Source: JBBDIO01 sp040880365
Lineage (GTDB): Bacteria > Chloroflexota > Anaerolineae > Caldilineales > Caldilineaceae
DNA length: 14,762 nt
Assembly: GCA_040880365.1 (NCBI GenBank)
Contig: JBBDIO010000224.1
Location: 1-14,762 of the forward strand
Direction: 5' to 3'
Each line of letters starts with the position of its first letter. The first letter of the stretch is position 1. The notes below the pieces were generated by a model. The model was not told the DNA's origin and searched no databases. It saw only the letters and a program-made list of their open reading frames with translations. Of this stretch, positions 8,167 through 14,607 are shown in pieces. The position numbers were made by a program, and so were the translations under genes.

Positions 8167-9849
8167 TTACGAATCGCCGCCGCCGAACCGCTGCTTCACC
8201 CATGCCACCGCGCCTGCACCGGCTTTGCCCACCACGCGCCCCACAGCAGGCGTAGCAAAGAGTCCGGTCAACACCTCGGCCAGCGCAGGCAGATTCTCCA
8301 ACAGCCAGTTGCCCACCTGCATGATGGTATTGGCGCTGGGCACTGCGTCGGGTTCGGTCTTGCTCAATTCGGCTTCCAGCAGTTGCAATTGAAAGTGGGC
8401 AAGTTGCGCGTGCGCGGGCGAAGGCTCCGCGGCAGCCAGCGCCGCCTGCACCGCGGCCAATTGCTCGCCAATAATCTGCCTATCGTCGGGCGTGGGCGCG
8501 CCGACCGCCGCATAGATCTGTTGCACAATCTGCTTGCCCACCGCCACATTCTGCGCGCCCGCGCCCACGTTGGCGATAATCACATCGCCCTGGGTTGCCC
8601 CGGTCTGGAACTCGCCGCCGGTCGGCGCGGGCCTATCTTCCAACCCATCGCCCACTCGCTCCCACCAGGGGGTTTGCCGCGCGCCCATATCCTGCTCCTG
8701 TGTCTCTGCCTGTGTATTTTTATCCACTAAAATCAGACCGTCGGGTGCGCGGCTAACCAACACAGGCGTACCCCATTCCAGCCGCGCCGCGCCGGCTGTC
8801 TCCGCCGCGTCATCCAGCAAATACATAGCCTTGCGCGCCTCGCCGACCGCCCCATCGACTGGCGTGCCCGCAGCCAGCGCGCCATAAAACTCGCGGGCCA
8901 ATGCCAGCGCCGCGCGGTCGGTCACGGGGAACTGCATCGCCAGCACCGCGGGGATGCCCTGTTGCACCAACCGTTGCGCCACCCCTGCAAAGGGCACATG
9001 CGGCCCGCCCCGCGCGCCTTCACACGCGTTCAGCACCACCAGCCGCAGCGCGGGATGATCCGCACAGAGCGTCGCCAGCGTAACCCCTGCCACGCGCCGG
9101 CTATAGCCGTCTTCATCTTCAAAGACCAGCCCGCCAAAATCGGCGTCGCCATCAAAAAACCCATGCCCCATAAAATGCAGAATATGCACCGGATCGCCGC
9201 GCAGCCGCTGCTGCAATGTGCCCAGCGTCGCGGCCTCCAGCTTTTCCAGCACAATCAACCCCTGCGCGACGAGGTCTTGCAACGCGGTCTGCAAAAGCGT
9301 CCATTCCTGGGCGACTGCCAGGGGCGCAACATCGGTGGGCGCGGCGACTATCGCCACAATGGTGAGGGGCGGTGTAATGGCCGCGGTGGGCGTGGGCTGA
9401 TCCAGTTCCAGATAGCGGAGCAAGGGAGTCTGCGCCGAAAGGGCCAGAAAGCGATCCAGATCGGTCGCGTAGAGATATTCCCAGGGCCAATCGGCCAGTT
9501 CGGGGACATTGCTCAACCGCAGGCGGATGCGCAAGCCCTGGTTGTTCTGGGCGGTCGCGTCCAGTGCCCGCCGCAAGACGCTGCGCACAGGTCCCGTGAA
9601 AACGGCATCATAGAGGCGCGCGCCGAATGCCCGCGGCGACAGGGGTGCGGATTGGGCTGCGGCAGGTTGCGGCGCGAGATGGCGCAGACTGGTCGCAGGC
9701 ACCCAGGAGAAATGCGCCAATTCAGACGCGTGAAAAGGCAAGACAAATTCGCCCGTCGCTTCGCCCGCAGGCGAACGCAGGACGCGTGCGCTGTATCCGG
9801 TTGGCGCGGGGGCGATCAGTAGATCAAAATCCGCATACGCCGTGATCAT
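8167..9849 (-). CDS. CHAT-domain caspase-like protease, first gene of the operon
   Basis: A 560-residue protein. The N-terminal region (about 1-170) is the usual CHAT lead-in (ITAYADFDLLIAP, RLSNVPELADWPWEYLY). The protease fold follows: catalytic His229 in ILHFMGHGFFDG, substrate-side GGLVFEDEDG, and catalytic Cys276 in RLVVLNACEGARGG. GVAQRLVQQGIPAVLAMQFPV and REFYGALAAG complete it to about residue 370, so the active site looks intact. The C-terminal tail (about 421-560) starts with a Gly/Val motif (NVAVGKQIVQQI) shared with the adjacent membrane protein, and continues as a helical region ending in WVKQRFGG. No signal peptide or membrane helix is seen, so it should be cytoplasmic. The frame stays open upstream to 10185, but the CHAT consensus and GAGGAAA put the start at 9849. 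CHAT proteases are typical effectors or processors in bacterial conflict and death systems; the substrate here is unknown. Confidence 0.95.
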   Translation of the reverse strand: MITAYADFDLLIAPAPTGYSARVLRSPAGEATGEFVLPFHASELAHFSWVPATSLRHLAPQPAAAQSAPLSPRAFGARLYDAVFTGPVRSVLRRALDATAQNNQGLRIRLRLSNVPELADWPWEYLYATDLDRFLALSAQTPLLRYLELDQPTPTAAITPPLTIVAIVAAPTDVAPLAVAQEWTLLQTALQDLVAQGLIVLEKLEAATLGTLQQRLRGDPVHILHFMGHGFFDGDADFGGLVFEDEDGYSRRVAGVTLATLCADHPALRLVVLNACEGARGGPHVPFAGVAQRLVQQGIPAVLAMQFPVTDRAALALAREFYGALAAGTPVDGAVGEARKAMYLLDDAAETAGAARLEWGTPVLVSRAPDGLILVDKNTQAETQEQDMGARQTPWWERVGDGLEDRPAPTGGEFQTGATQGDVIIANVGAGAQNVAVGKQIVQQIYAAVGAPTPDDRQIIGEQLAAVQAALAAAEPSPAHAQLAHFQLQLLEAELSKTEPDAVPSANTIMQVGNWLLENLPALAEVLTGLFATPAVGRVVGKAGAGAVAWVKQRFGGGDS

Positions 9850-10083
9850 GACGATCTTTCCTCGCCATCTGCCAGCAGCTGCACAGGACCGGAAGAATAC
9901 CGGGGAGGCATACCCGACCTTGTACAACACCTGTCTGATTGCGATTGAACCAATACGCACCGACGAACAAACAAATGCGGGGGGGATAATTCCAAATCTT
10001 CGATGGGAAGCGCAACGCAAAGGAAGAGTTACAACAGGCTGAACCACGCGAAAAAGGCCGACTGCGTGTTCGGCAATGGCTAG
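9850..10083 (-). promoter_or_regulatory. Long 5' leader of the CHAT operon
   Basis: About 230 bases separate the predicted start of transcription (near 10077) from the CHAT start codon. Apart from a short terminator-like hairpin at its beginning and the SD site GAGGAAA at the end, I see no riboswitch fold or leader peptide I can support. A run of seven G (plus strand) lies at 9979-9985. Confidence 0.35.
10051..10074 (-). terminator. Short terminator-like hairpin at the start of the operon leader
   Basis: On the minus strand a perfect 5-bp stem (GCCGA/TCGGC, 8-base loop, 10057-10074) is followed by C and five T. It lies only a few bases after the predicted transcription start, so it could be an attenuator. 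The stem is short and this may be chance. Confidence 0.3.
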
Positions 10084-10112
10084 ACTATAGCACCCGCCCG
10101 CCCAGATTGCAA
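10084..10112 (-). promoter_or_regulatory. Predicted sigma-70-type promoter of the CHAT operon
   Basis: Reading the minus strand, the -35 box TTGCAA (10107-10112) and the -10 box TATAGT (10084-10089) are separated by exactly 17 bases. They match 4 of 6 and 5 of 6 consensus positions. This places initiation near 10077, ahead of all five operon genes. Confidence 0.55.
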
Positions 10113-10141
10113 CAGATTTTTTCAAACTGAAGCATCGGCAT

Positions 10142-10160
10142 TTGAGTGCCATGCATTCAA
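10142..10160. promoter_or_regulatory. 19-bp dyad, candidate operator between divergent units
   Basis: TTGAGTGC and GCATTCAA are inverted (7 of 8 positions) around a central CAT. The site lies between the two outward-facing promoters, 13 bases before the plus-strand TTGACA and about 30 bases behind the minus-strand -35 box. That is where a regulator of either unit would bind. No regulator gene is in the window. Confidence 0.4.
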
Positions 10161-10173
10161 CGCTGCCAGACAC

Positions 10174-10203
10174 TTGACAGGGCAAATGGCTTGGTGTTAG
10201 CTA
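10174..10203 (+). promoter_or_regulatory. Possible promoter of the six-hairpin-like gene
   Basis: A perfect TTGACA lies at 10174-10179. At 17-18 bases the best -10 candidates are TTAGCT or TAGCTA (10197-10203), both poor. The -35 box is convincing and the -10 is not, so an activator or a different start is possible. Confidence 0.3.
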
Positions 10204-10254
10204 TGAGAGCCAATAGTTCCACCAACCCAACCTGAACCACGAAGGGATGACACC

Positions 10255-12051
10255 ATGCAGCGCACAACCGCGCCGGTTGCCGAAATCCGGGTGACGACGC
10301 CCCAGGAGCCTACCGAATGGGCCTTGCTCCAACGCCAGCTCCTCAAAGTCGAGACCGAAGCCTGTAAACAGTTCTTTGACCACTATTTCGATAGCCGCGG
10401 CTATCTGAAATGTGTGGCGCGCTGGTCGGCCAACGACGGACCCGACGACGCCATGGAAAATCTGCTCAACTGGCCTGTGCTGCACGCGCTGGGCGGCGAT
10501 GATGTGCTGATCGAGATGTATGAAAAGGCGTGGGAAGGGCATCTGGTGCAATATACCGAAGCCAAAACCACCGAAGTGCCCTTTGGGCGCGACGGCATCT
10601 ATTACAAAGAATTTCCCGAACATTTCGACTGGTTTCACATCGGCGAATGGCTGAATCCGTTTGTGCTGCATGGGCTTTCGGACCCCTATGACGCCGCGTA
10701 TATCACGCGCGCGAAAAAATATGCCGGGCTATATATGAACGAAGATATCCAGGCCCCAAACTACGACCCGCAACAACGGCTGATCCGCAGCATGTTCAAC
10801 GGCAGCCGCGGCCCGCTCTTGCGCAAAGCCACGGGGCTGGATTGGGCAGGCGACCCCATCGAGATCGAAGGCCGCTTTAACCCTGGACACGGCGAACGCA
10901 CCTATGAAGAAATGGTGGAGCACTATCAGGATTACAACGATATTGCGGGCGACAATCCGCTGAACCTGGGCACCACCACGCTCGCCCTTTGCGCCTATAT
11001 GCTCACGGGCGAAGAAAAATATCACAACTGGATTATGGAGTATGTGGACGCCTGGGTCGAACGCACCCACGCCAACAACGGGCTGGTGCCTTCAAATGTG
11101 GGGCTGGATGGCACGCCGGGCGGCGAATGTGAAGGGCGCTGGTATGGCGGCGTCTATGGGTGGGGCTTTAGCGTCAAAGTGCCGCAGACGGGCGAAACCG
11201 CACACCGCCCCTCGTTCCAGGCCCGCGCCCACTATGGCTTTGCCAATGCGCTGTTGCTCACAGGCAATCTCGACTATGTGAAGCTCTGGGGCGACATGCT
11301 GGATCAGGTCAACGCCGAGGCCAAAGAAGAAAACGGCACCGTCCTCTATCCCCACATGTATGGCGACGAAGGCTGGTATCATTTCCACGCCGAACCATTC
11401 CGCCCCGGCGCGCTGGAAACCTACTACTGGACGATGGATGAAAAGTATGCCAAATGGCTGCCCAAGAGCCGCTGGCTGGACTTTTTGGGGGGCAAGGATG
11501 CAGACTATCCGGTAGAAACGCTGAAAGAAGACTTTCTGAATGTGCGGCGGCGTATGGCCGAAGTGCGCGAAGATACGGCCACGCCCGATACGCGTATGTG
11601 CGACGATGCCCTGCGCCTGAACCCGGCCGTGACCGACAACCTCATCCGCCAGATGCTGGGCGGGCTGCCCACAGGGCGCGTGGGCTATCCGCTGCACTGT
11701 CGTCTGCGCTATTTTGATCCCCAGCGGCGGCGGGCGGGCTTGCCCGAAGATGTGGCGGCCCTGGTCGAAAGCATGACCGCCGATGAAGTGACTGTCTCGC
11801 TCATCAACCTCGACGCCATCCAGCCCAAAACCATCATCGTGCAGGGTGGGGCCTATGCAGAACACCAGATTCTGGAAGTGCGCACAGGCGACGCGGAAAC
11901 AGCCACAGAAACAGCCACAGAAACAGCTACGGAAACAGCCGTCAATCACGCCAACTTTGTGGTGCATCTGGCGCCGGGCAGCGGCGAACGTCTGGTCATC
12001 AAAATGACCCGCTATGCGAATGCGCCCACCTGCGCCATGCCCTGGGTCTAA
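10255..12051 (+). CDS. Six-hairpin (alpha/alpha-barrel) glycosidase-like protein of unknown function
   Basis: A 598-residue protein with no signal peptide or membrane helix, so probably cytoplasmic. AAGGGA eight bases upstream supports this ATG. Repeated helical pairs with small-residue loops (LNWPVLHALGGDD, HIGEWLNPFVLHGLSDP, LNLGTTTLALCAYMLTGEEKY, NALLLTGNLDYVKL) and many aromatic and acidic residues at loop ends are typical of alpha/alpha-barrel carbohydrate-active proteins. Similar uncharacterised proteins with APNYDPQQRLIRS-type motifs occur in Planctomycetes and Chloroflexota, as far as I recognise. From about residue 500 a beta-rich C-terminal domain follows (EVTVSLINLDAIQPKTIIV). It is interrupted at 548-562 by a slippage-type Glu-Thr-Ala-Thr repeat. 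The gene converges with the reductase and aldolase genes. I cannot name a substrate; a role in sugar metabolism is inferred. Confidence 0.9.
   Translation: MQRTTAPVAEIRVTTPQEPTEWALLQRQLLKVETEACKQFFDHYFDSRGYLKCVARWSANDGPDDAMENLLNWPVLHALGGDDVLIEMYEKAWEGHLVQYTEAKTTEVPFGRDGIYYKEFPEHFDWFHIGEWLNPFVLHGLSDPYDAAYITRAKKYAGLYMNEDIQAPNYDPQQRLIRSMFNGSRGPLLRKATGLDWAGDPIEIEGRFNPGHGERTYEEMVEHYQDYNDIAGDNPLNLGTTTLALCAYMLTGEEKYHNWIMEYVDAWVERTHANNGLVPSNVGLDGTPGGECEGRWYGGVYGWGFSVKVPQTGETAHRPSFQARAHYGFANALLLTGNLDYVKLWGDMLDQVNAEAKEENGTVLYPHMYGDEGWYHFHAEPFRPGALETYYWTMDEKYAKWLPKSRWLDFLGGKDADYPVETLKEDFLNVRRRMAEVREDTATPDTRMCDDALRLNPAVTDNLIRQMLGGLPTGRVGYPLHCRLRYFDPQRRRAGLPEDVAALVESMTADEVTVSLINLDAIQPKTIIVQGGAYAEHQILEVRTGDAETATETATETATETAVNHANFVVHLAPGSGERLVIKMTRYANAPTCAMPWV
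11893..11940. repeat. 12-bp in-frame microrepeat encoding Glu-Thr-Ala-Thr units
   Basis: Four 12-bp units (ACAGAAACAGCC-like) lie in the loop between EVRTGDA and VNHANFVVHL of the C-terminal beta domain. Near-identity of the units points to recent slippage. The phase stays in frame, so it lengthens one loop only. Confidence 0.8.
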
Positions 12052-12064
12052 ACCAAATTGCTGC

Positions 12065-12118
12065 CCTGTGCCCAGCCGGTTGTCTGGAACCATCTGACGC
12101 GAACCGGCTGGACACAGG
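12065..12118. terminator. Strong hairpin between convergent genes
   Basis: Arms 12065-12081 and 12102-12118 form a 17-bp stem with one mismatch (core CCAGCCGGTT/AACCGGCTGG) and a 20-base loop. It sits in the 97-base gap between two converging genes, so it could end transcription from both sides. No clear T-run follows on either strand, so Rho-independent action is uncertain. Confidence 0.6.
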
Positions 12119-12148
12119 CGGCAAATCCGAAGCCGCGATGGCCGGGAT

Positions 12149-13162
12149 TTAGTTTGGGGATTCTCCTGCCTTCTGCACCAGATTCAGGTTGCGGCGCAGC
12201 AGCGAGAAGTTATAGCGCAACCCAGGGAAACGCTGCAAGCCCTCTTCCTGGGGTTCGGTATTAAATAGATAGGTTACTTCCTTGTAATCCGCGTCGCTCA
12301 ACTCATAGTCGAACGATTCCAGCGCATCTTCCAATTGAGGCAGCGAGCTGACGCCGATGATGGGCGCAGTGATTGCCTGGGCATGGCGCACCCAGGCAAT
12401 TGCCAGCGTCGTCGGCGTGATGCCGCGCGCTTCGGCAAAGGCAATAAAGCGATCCACGCTTTCGCCATAGGTAGAGAGCCAGGTGATGATCTGGGCGCTG
12501 GTCTGGCCGCGCGTGTTTTCGGGCAAAGGCTTGCCCCAGCGATACTTGCCCGTGAGCAAGCCTTGCACCAGCGAACGATAGGCAGTCAGGGCAATATTCT
12601 CGGTCACCGCCTGGGGGAAAATCTCCACCTCCACGCCGCGTTCGATGATATTATAGGCAATCTGATTGTTGATCAGGCGCGCCCAGCCATTGGCCGCGGC
12701 CACCGCATTGTGATGCGCCAGCAGCCACGCCGGAAAGTTACAACAGCCTACATAGCGCGTCTTGCCCGATTCGACCGCTTCGTTCAGCGCGCCCATAATC
12801 TCGGTGGGGTTCATGCCCTCCACCGGCCAATGGATCAAAAAGAGATCCACGCGGTCGGTCTGCATACGCTGCAAGCTCTCATCCAGCCCCGAAAGAATGT
12901 TGGCGCGGTCCACGCCCTTTTGCACCTTGGTCGTGAGGAAGAGCTTGTCGCGGCGTCCGCCCTGCATAATCCGGCCCAGAATTTCCTCGGTCAGCCCATC
13001 GCCATAGCCGGCGGCGGTATCGATGAAATTCACACCCCGTTCGATTGCTACGCCCAGAATCTTATCGGCTTCCGCTTCATCACAGCGGCCCCCAAACATC
13101 ATCGTTCCCAGGTTCAGCTCTGAAACCTGTTCACCCGTGGCGGCAAAATCTACATATTTCAT
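12149..13162 (-). CDS. Aldo/keto reductase
   Basis: A 337-residue NADPH-dependent oxidoreductase of the AKR family, a TIM-barrel fold reducing aldehydes or ketones. The full catalytic tetrad is visible: Asp48 and Tyr53 in GVNFIDTAAGYGDG, Lys79 in LFLTTKV and His111 in RVDLFLIHWP. The N-terminal SELNLGTMMFGG and the barrel strand KTRYVGCCNF are family hallmarks. The cofactor end (TLAIAWVRHAQAITAPIIGVSSLPQLEDAL) is normal, and the length is usual for the family. The substrate cannot be read from sequence. The start has only a weak SD (GCGGACA). It lies 181 bases downstream of the aldolase gene on the same strand, so co-transcription is possible. A link to sugar or sugar-acid catabolism is inferred from the neighbours. 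Confidence 0.95.
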   Translation of the reverse strand: MKYVDFAATGEQVSELNLGTMMFGGRCDEAEADKILGVAIERGVNFIDTAAGYGDGLTEEILGRIMQGGRRDKLFLTTKVQKGVDRANILSGLDESLQRMQTDRVDLFLIHWPVEGMNPTEIMGALNEAVESGKTRYVGCCNFPAWLLAHHNAVAAANGWARLINNQIAYNIIERGVEVEIFPQAVTENIALTAYRSLVQGLLTGKYRWGKPLPENTRGQTSAQIITWLSTYGESVDRFIAFAEARGITPTTLAIAWVRHAQAITAPIIGVSSLPQLEDALESFDYELSDADYKEVTYLFNTEPQEEGLQRFPGLRYNFSLLRRNLNLVQKAGESPN

Positions 13163-13343
13163 GTGTCTGTCCGCAACATCAATCCAGCGTCAATCCAGCA
13201 TCCACCTGAAGTTGAATGTTGCGATTCCTTTCTGTGTGCCCTGTGGCTGTGTGCCAGATTGCGGTGTGCCATTCGCGTTCAGGGATCAACGGATATCCCG
13301 GCTTCTGGCCTCTATCAATAATCAAATCGCCAAACAAGTTGTA

Positions 13344-14234
13344 CTACACCGGCATGGTGCGGCCTGTCTTCTGCCGCCCATAGTCTGCCCATTTCTTGTT
13401 GGGCGCGCCCATCAGTTTCACACCCAATTCCTCAATCGAAAAATCCACCCGCTGTTCCATAGAGAGCGCGGGATCGGCCCAGCTCGAATAGAACGCGATA
13501 TCGTGACGCGCCAGCGCAGCCTGCACCTGATCGCGCGCCGCGTTCATCACTTCGGGATAGGGCGGGTCGTGGGCATCCGGTTCGCCGAACGACATGCCCA
13601 TATCGCCGGGACCCCACTCGGCGAAGCCAATGCCCGGCACCGCAACAATATCATCCACATTGACAAGACAGTGGCGGTCCTCAATCTTCAAACCGAGCAG
13701 CAGCTCACCTTCGGGGTTCAGAGGCCAGGGATCGGCGAGCCGGGCATATTCCGCGCTGGATAGTCCCCAGATGTCGCAAGCCGGTCGCTGTCCGCCCGCG
13801 CCGCGCAGCCCTTCGCCAATCATGTCGCGGCCCACTGTCTGGAACGGATAGCGCGTGATCTGCACAAAGGCTTTCACCGCTTCTGCCGTGCGCGTATGGG
13901 TGTGCAAAATGCCGTGCACCCCCGCGGTCAGCACATGCCGCGCCTGCCACGCGTTGTAGCGCACTTCTTCGGGCGAGGTGGCGTTGGACGGCAGCGTACA
14001 CACCACCGTCGGCGTCAGATGGCCGCTGGGCGTCGGTCCGCCATCCTTCAGCCCACGCATATAGCTGGTCAGCCCCACCGTATCAAAGGGATGATGCTCA
14101 AAGTCGATGAGCAGCATATCGGCCCAGGTTTTGGCATCCTCCAATCCGGCCTCATAGGTCAGCTGGGTCGGGTGCGTTGCATAACAGGGTTGCCCCTGCT
14201 CCAGCAGCTCAATACACTTGTTGATCCGTGCCAT
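13344..14234 (-). CDS. HpcH/HpaI-type class II aldolase
   Basis: A 296-residue protein of the HpcH/HpaI aldolase/citrate lyase superfamily, which cleaves or forms 2-oxo-acid aldols using a divalent metal and pyruvate-type enolates. The catalytic His motif is DMLLIDFEHHPFD (His47). The metal ligands are probably Glu185 in LLLGLKIED and Asp211 in FAEWGPGDMGMSFG, after the characteristic VDDIVAVPGIG stretch. The C-terminus (about 265-296, GVKLMGAPNKKWADYGRQ) is slightly longer than in short HpaI enzymes. AGGAAA precedes the ATG at good spacing. A possible -10 box, TAAAAT, lies on the minus strand at 14312-14317 without a good -35. Exact substrate is unknown; 2-keto-3-deoxy sugar acids or related oxo acids are the usual range. 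It pairs with the reductase downstream. Confidence 0.92.
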   Translation of the reverse strand: MARINKCIELLEQGQPCYATHPTQLTYEAGLEDAKTWADMLLIDFEHHPFDTVGLTSYMRGLKDGGPTPSGHLTPTVVCTLPSNATSPEEVRYNAWQARHVLTAGVHGILHTHTRTAEAVKAFVQITRYPFQTVGRDMIGEGLRGAGGQRPACDIWGLSSAEYARLADPWPLNPEGELLLGLKIEDRHCLVNVDDIVAVPGIGFAEWGPGDMGMSFGEPDAHDPPYPEVMNAARDQVQAALARHDIAFYSSWADPALSMEQRVDFSIEELGVKLMGAPNKKWADYGRQKTGRTMPV

Positions 14235-14338
14235 TCCCGGTTTCCTTTCTGCTATATCTGCTACAGGTGGTTAATGGGTGCGCAGGTTTCAAATGTCCAG
14301 CGCGTAACTCGATTTTACAGCCATCGCACAAAAAACGT
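14235..14338. promoter_or_regulatory. Upstream region of the aldolase gene
   Basis: About 100 bases with the SD and a possible minus-strand TAAAAT at 14312-14317. There is a run of six A at 14330-14335. Nothing else is recognised, and no coding potential is convincing. Confidence 0.25.
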
Positions 14339-14485
14339 AACACGCTCGCCATCGACGCCGGCTCGGACATGGACGTCGCCTACGACCTGGCGCACACATT
14401 CCGACCACAGGGGGCGGGTATGGACATCGGCGCCTACGAAGCCACCGAAGCTCCAACAACCGATAGCTCTATCCATCTGCCGGTT
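14339..14485 (+). pseudogene. C-terminal remnant of a beta-helix (choice-of-anchor Q type) surface protein
   Basis: About 49 codons read AIDAGSDMD, then FRPQGAGMDIGAYEA. This is the closing motif (A-DAG ... RPQG ... DIGAYE) that ends right-handed parallel beta-helix surface proteins before their anchor. The helix repeats that should precede it are missing: upstream in this frame is the aldolase promoter region with no matching sequence. The fragment runs into the undetermined bases. It is either a decayed gene tail or a product of a bad scaffold join. The frame opens at an ATG at 14228 inside the aldolase gene, which I do not accept as a real start. Confidence 0.55.
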
Positions 14486-14495
14486 NNNNNNNNNN
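14486..14495. other. Assembly gap (ten N)
   Basis: Ten undetermined bases. Reading frames cannot be joined across it, and the two flanks may not be truly adjacent. Confidence 0.99.
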
Positions 14496-14520
14496 AGACG
14501 AATAGAGTAGAGGCGGATTG

Positions 14521-14558
14521 AAAAACTCCGCCCCCGGTCAGCCCAACGACCTGGGGCG
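14521..14558 (-). terminator. Intrinsic terminator after the AT-rich gene
   Basis: Arms 14529-14539 and 14548-14558 form an 11-bp stem with one mismatch and an 8-base loop. On the minus strand the GC-rich stem is followed by GAG and five T. It lies about 50 bases after the stop codon of the partial gene at the right edge. Confidence 0.6.
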
Positions 14559-14607
14559 CACACAAGCAATCAAAGAAAACAAACATTAACACTGCGCTCT
14601 TAGAATA

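Noticed and set aside
9979..9985. Run of seven G in the CHAT leader as a phase-variation tract
   Set aside because: It is outside any coding frame and not between promoter boxes, so slippage would have no evident effect.
9850..10185. Upstream extension of the CHAT protein by 112 codons
   Set aside because: The extension shows no CHAT homology and overlaps the predicted promoter. The ATG at 9849 has a good SD and begins with the typical CHAT N-terminus.
13173..13222. GCAACAT/ATGTTGC inverted repeat between the reductase and aldolase genes
   Set aside because: Seven-base arms 36 bases apart are expected by chance, with no promoter around them.
14228..14485. A complete small plus-strand gene starting at 14228
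   Set aside because: The ATG lies inside the aldolase gene without an SD, and only the last part matches a known protein tail; it is better explained as a gene remnant.
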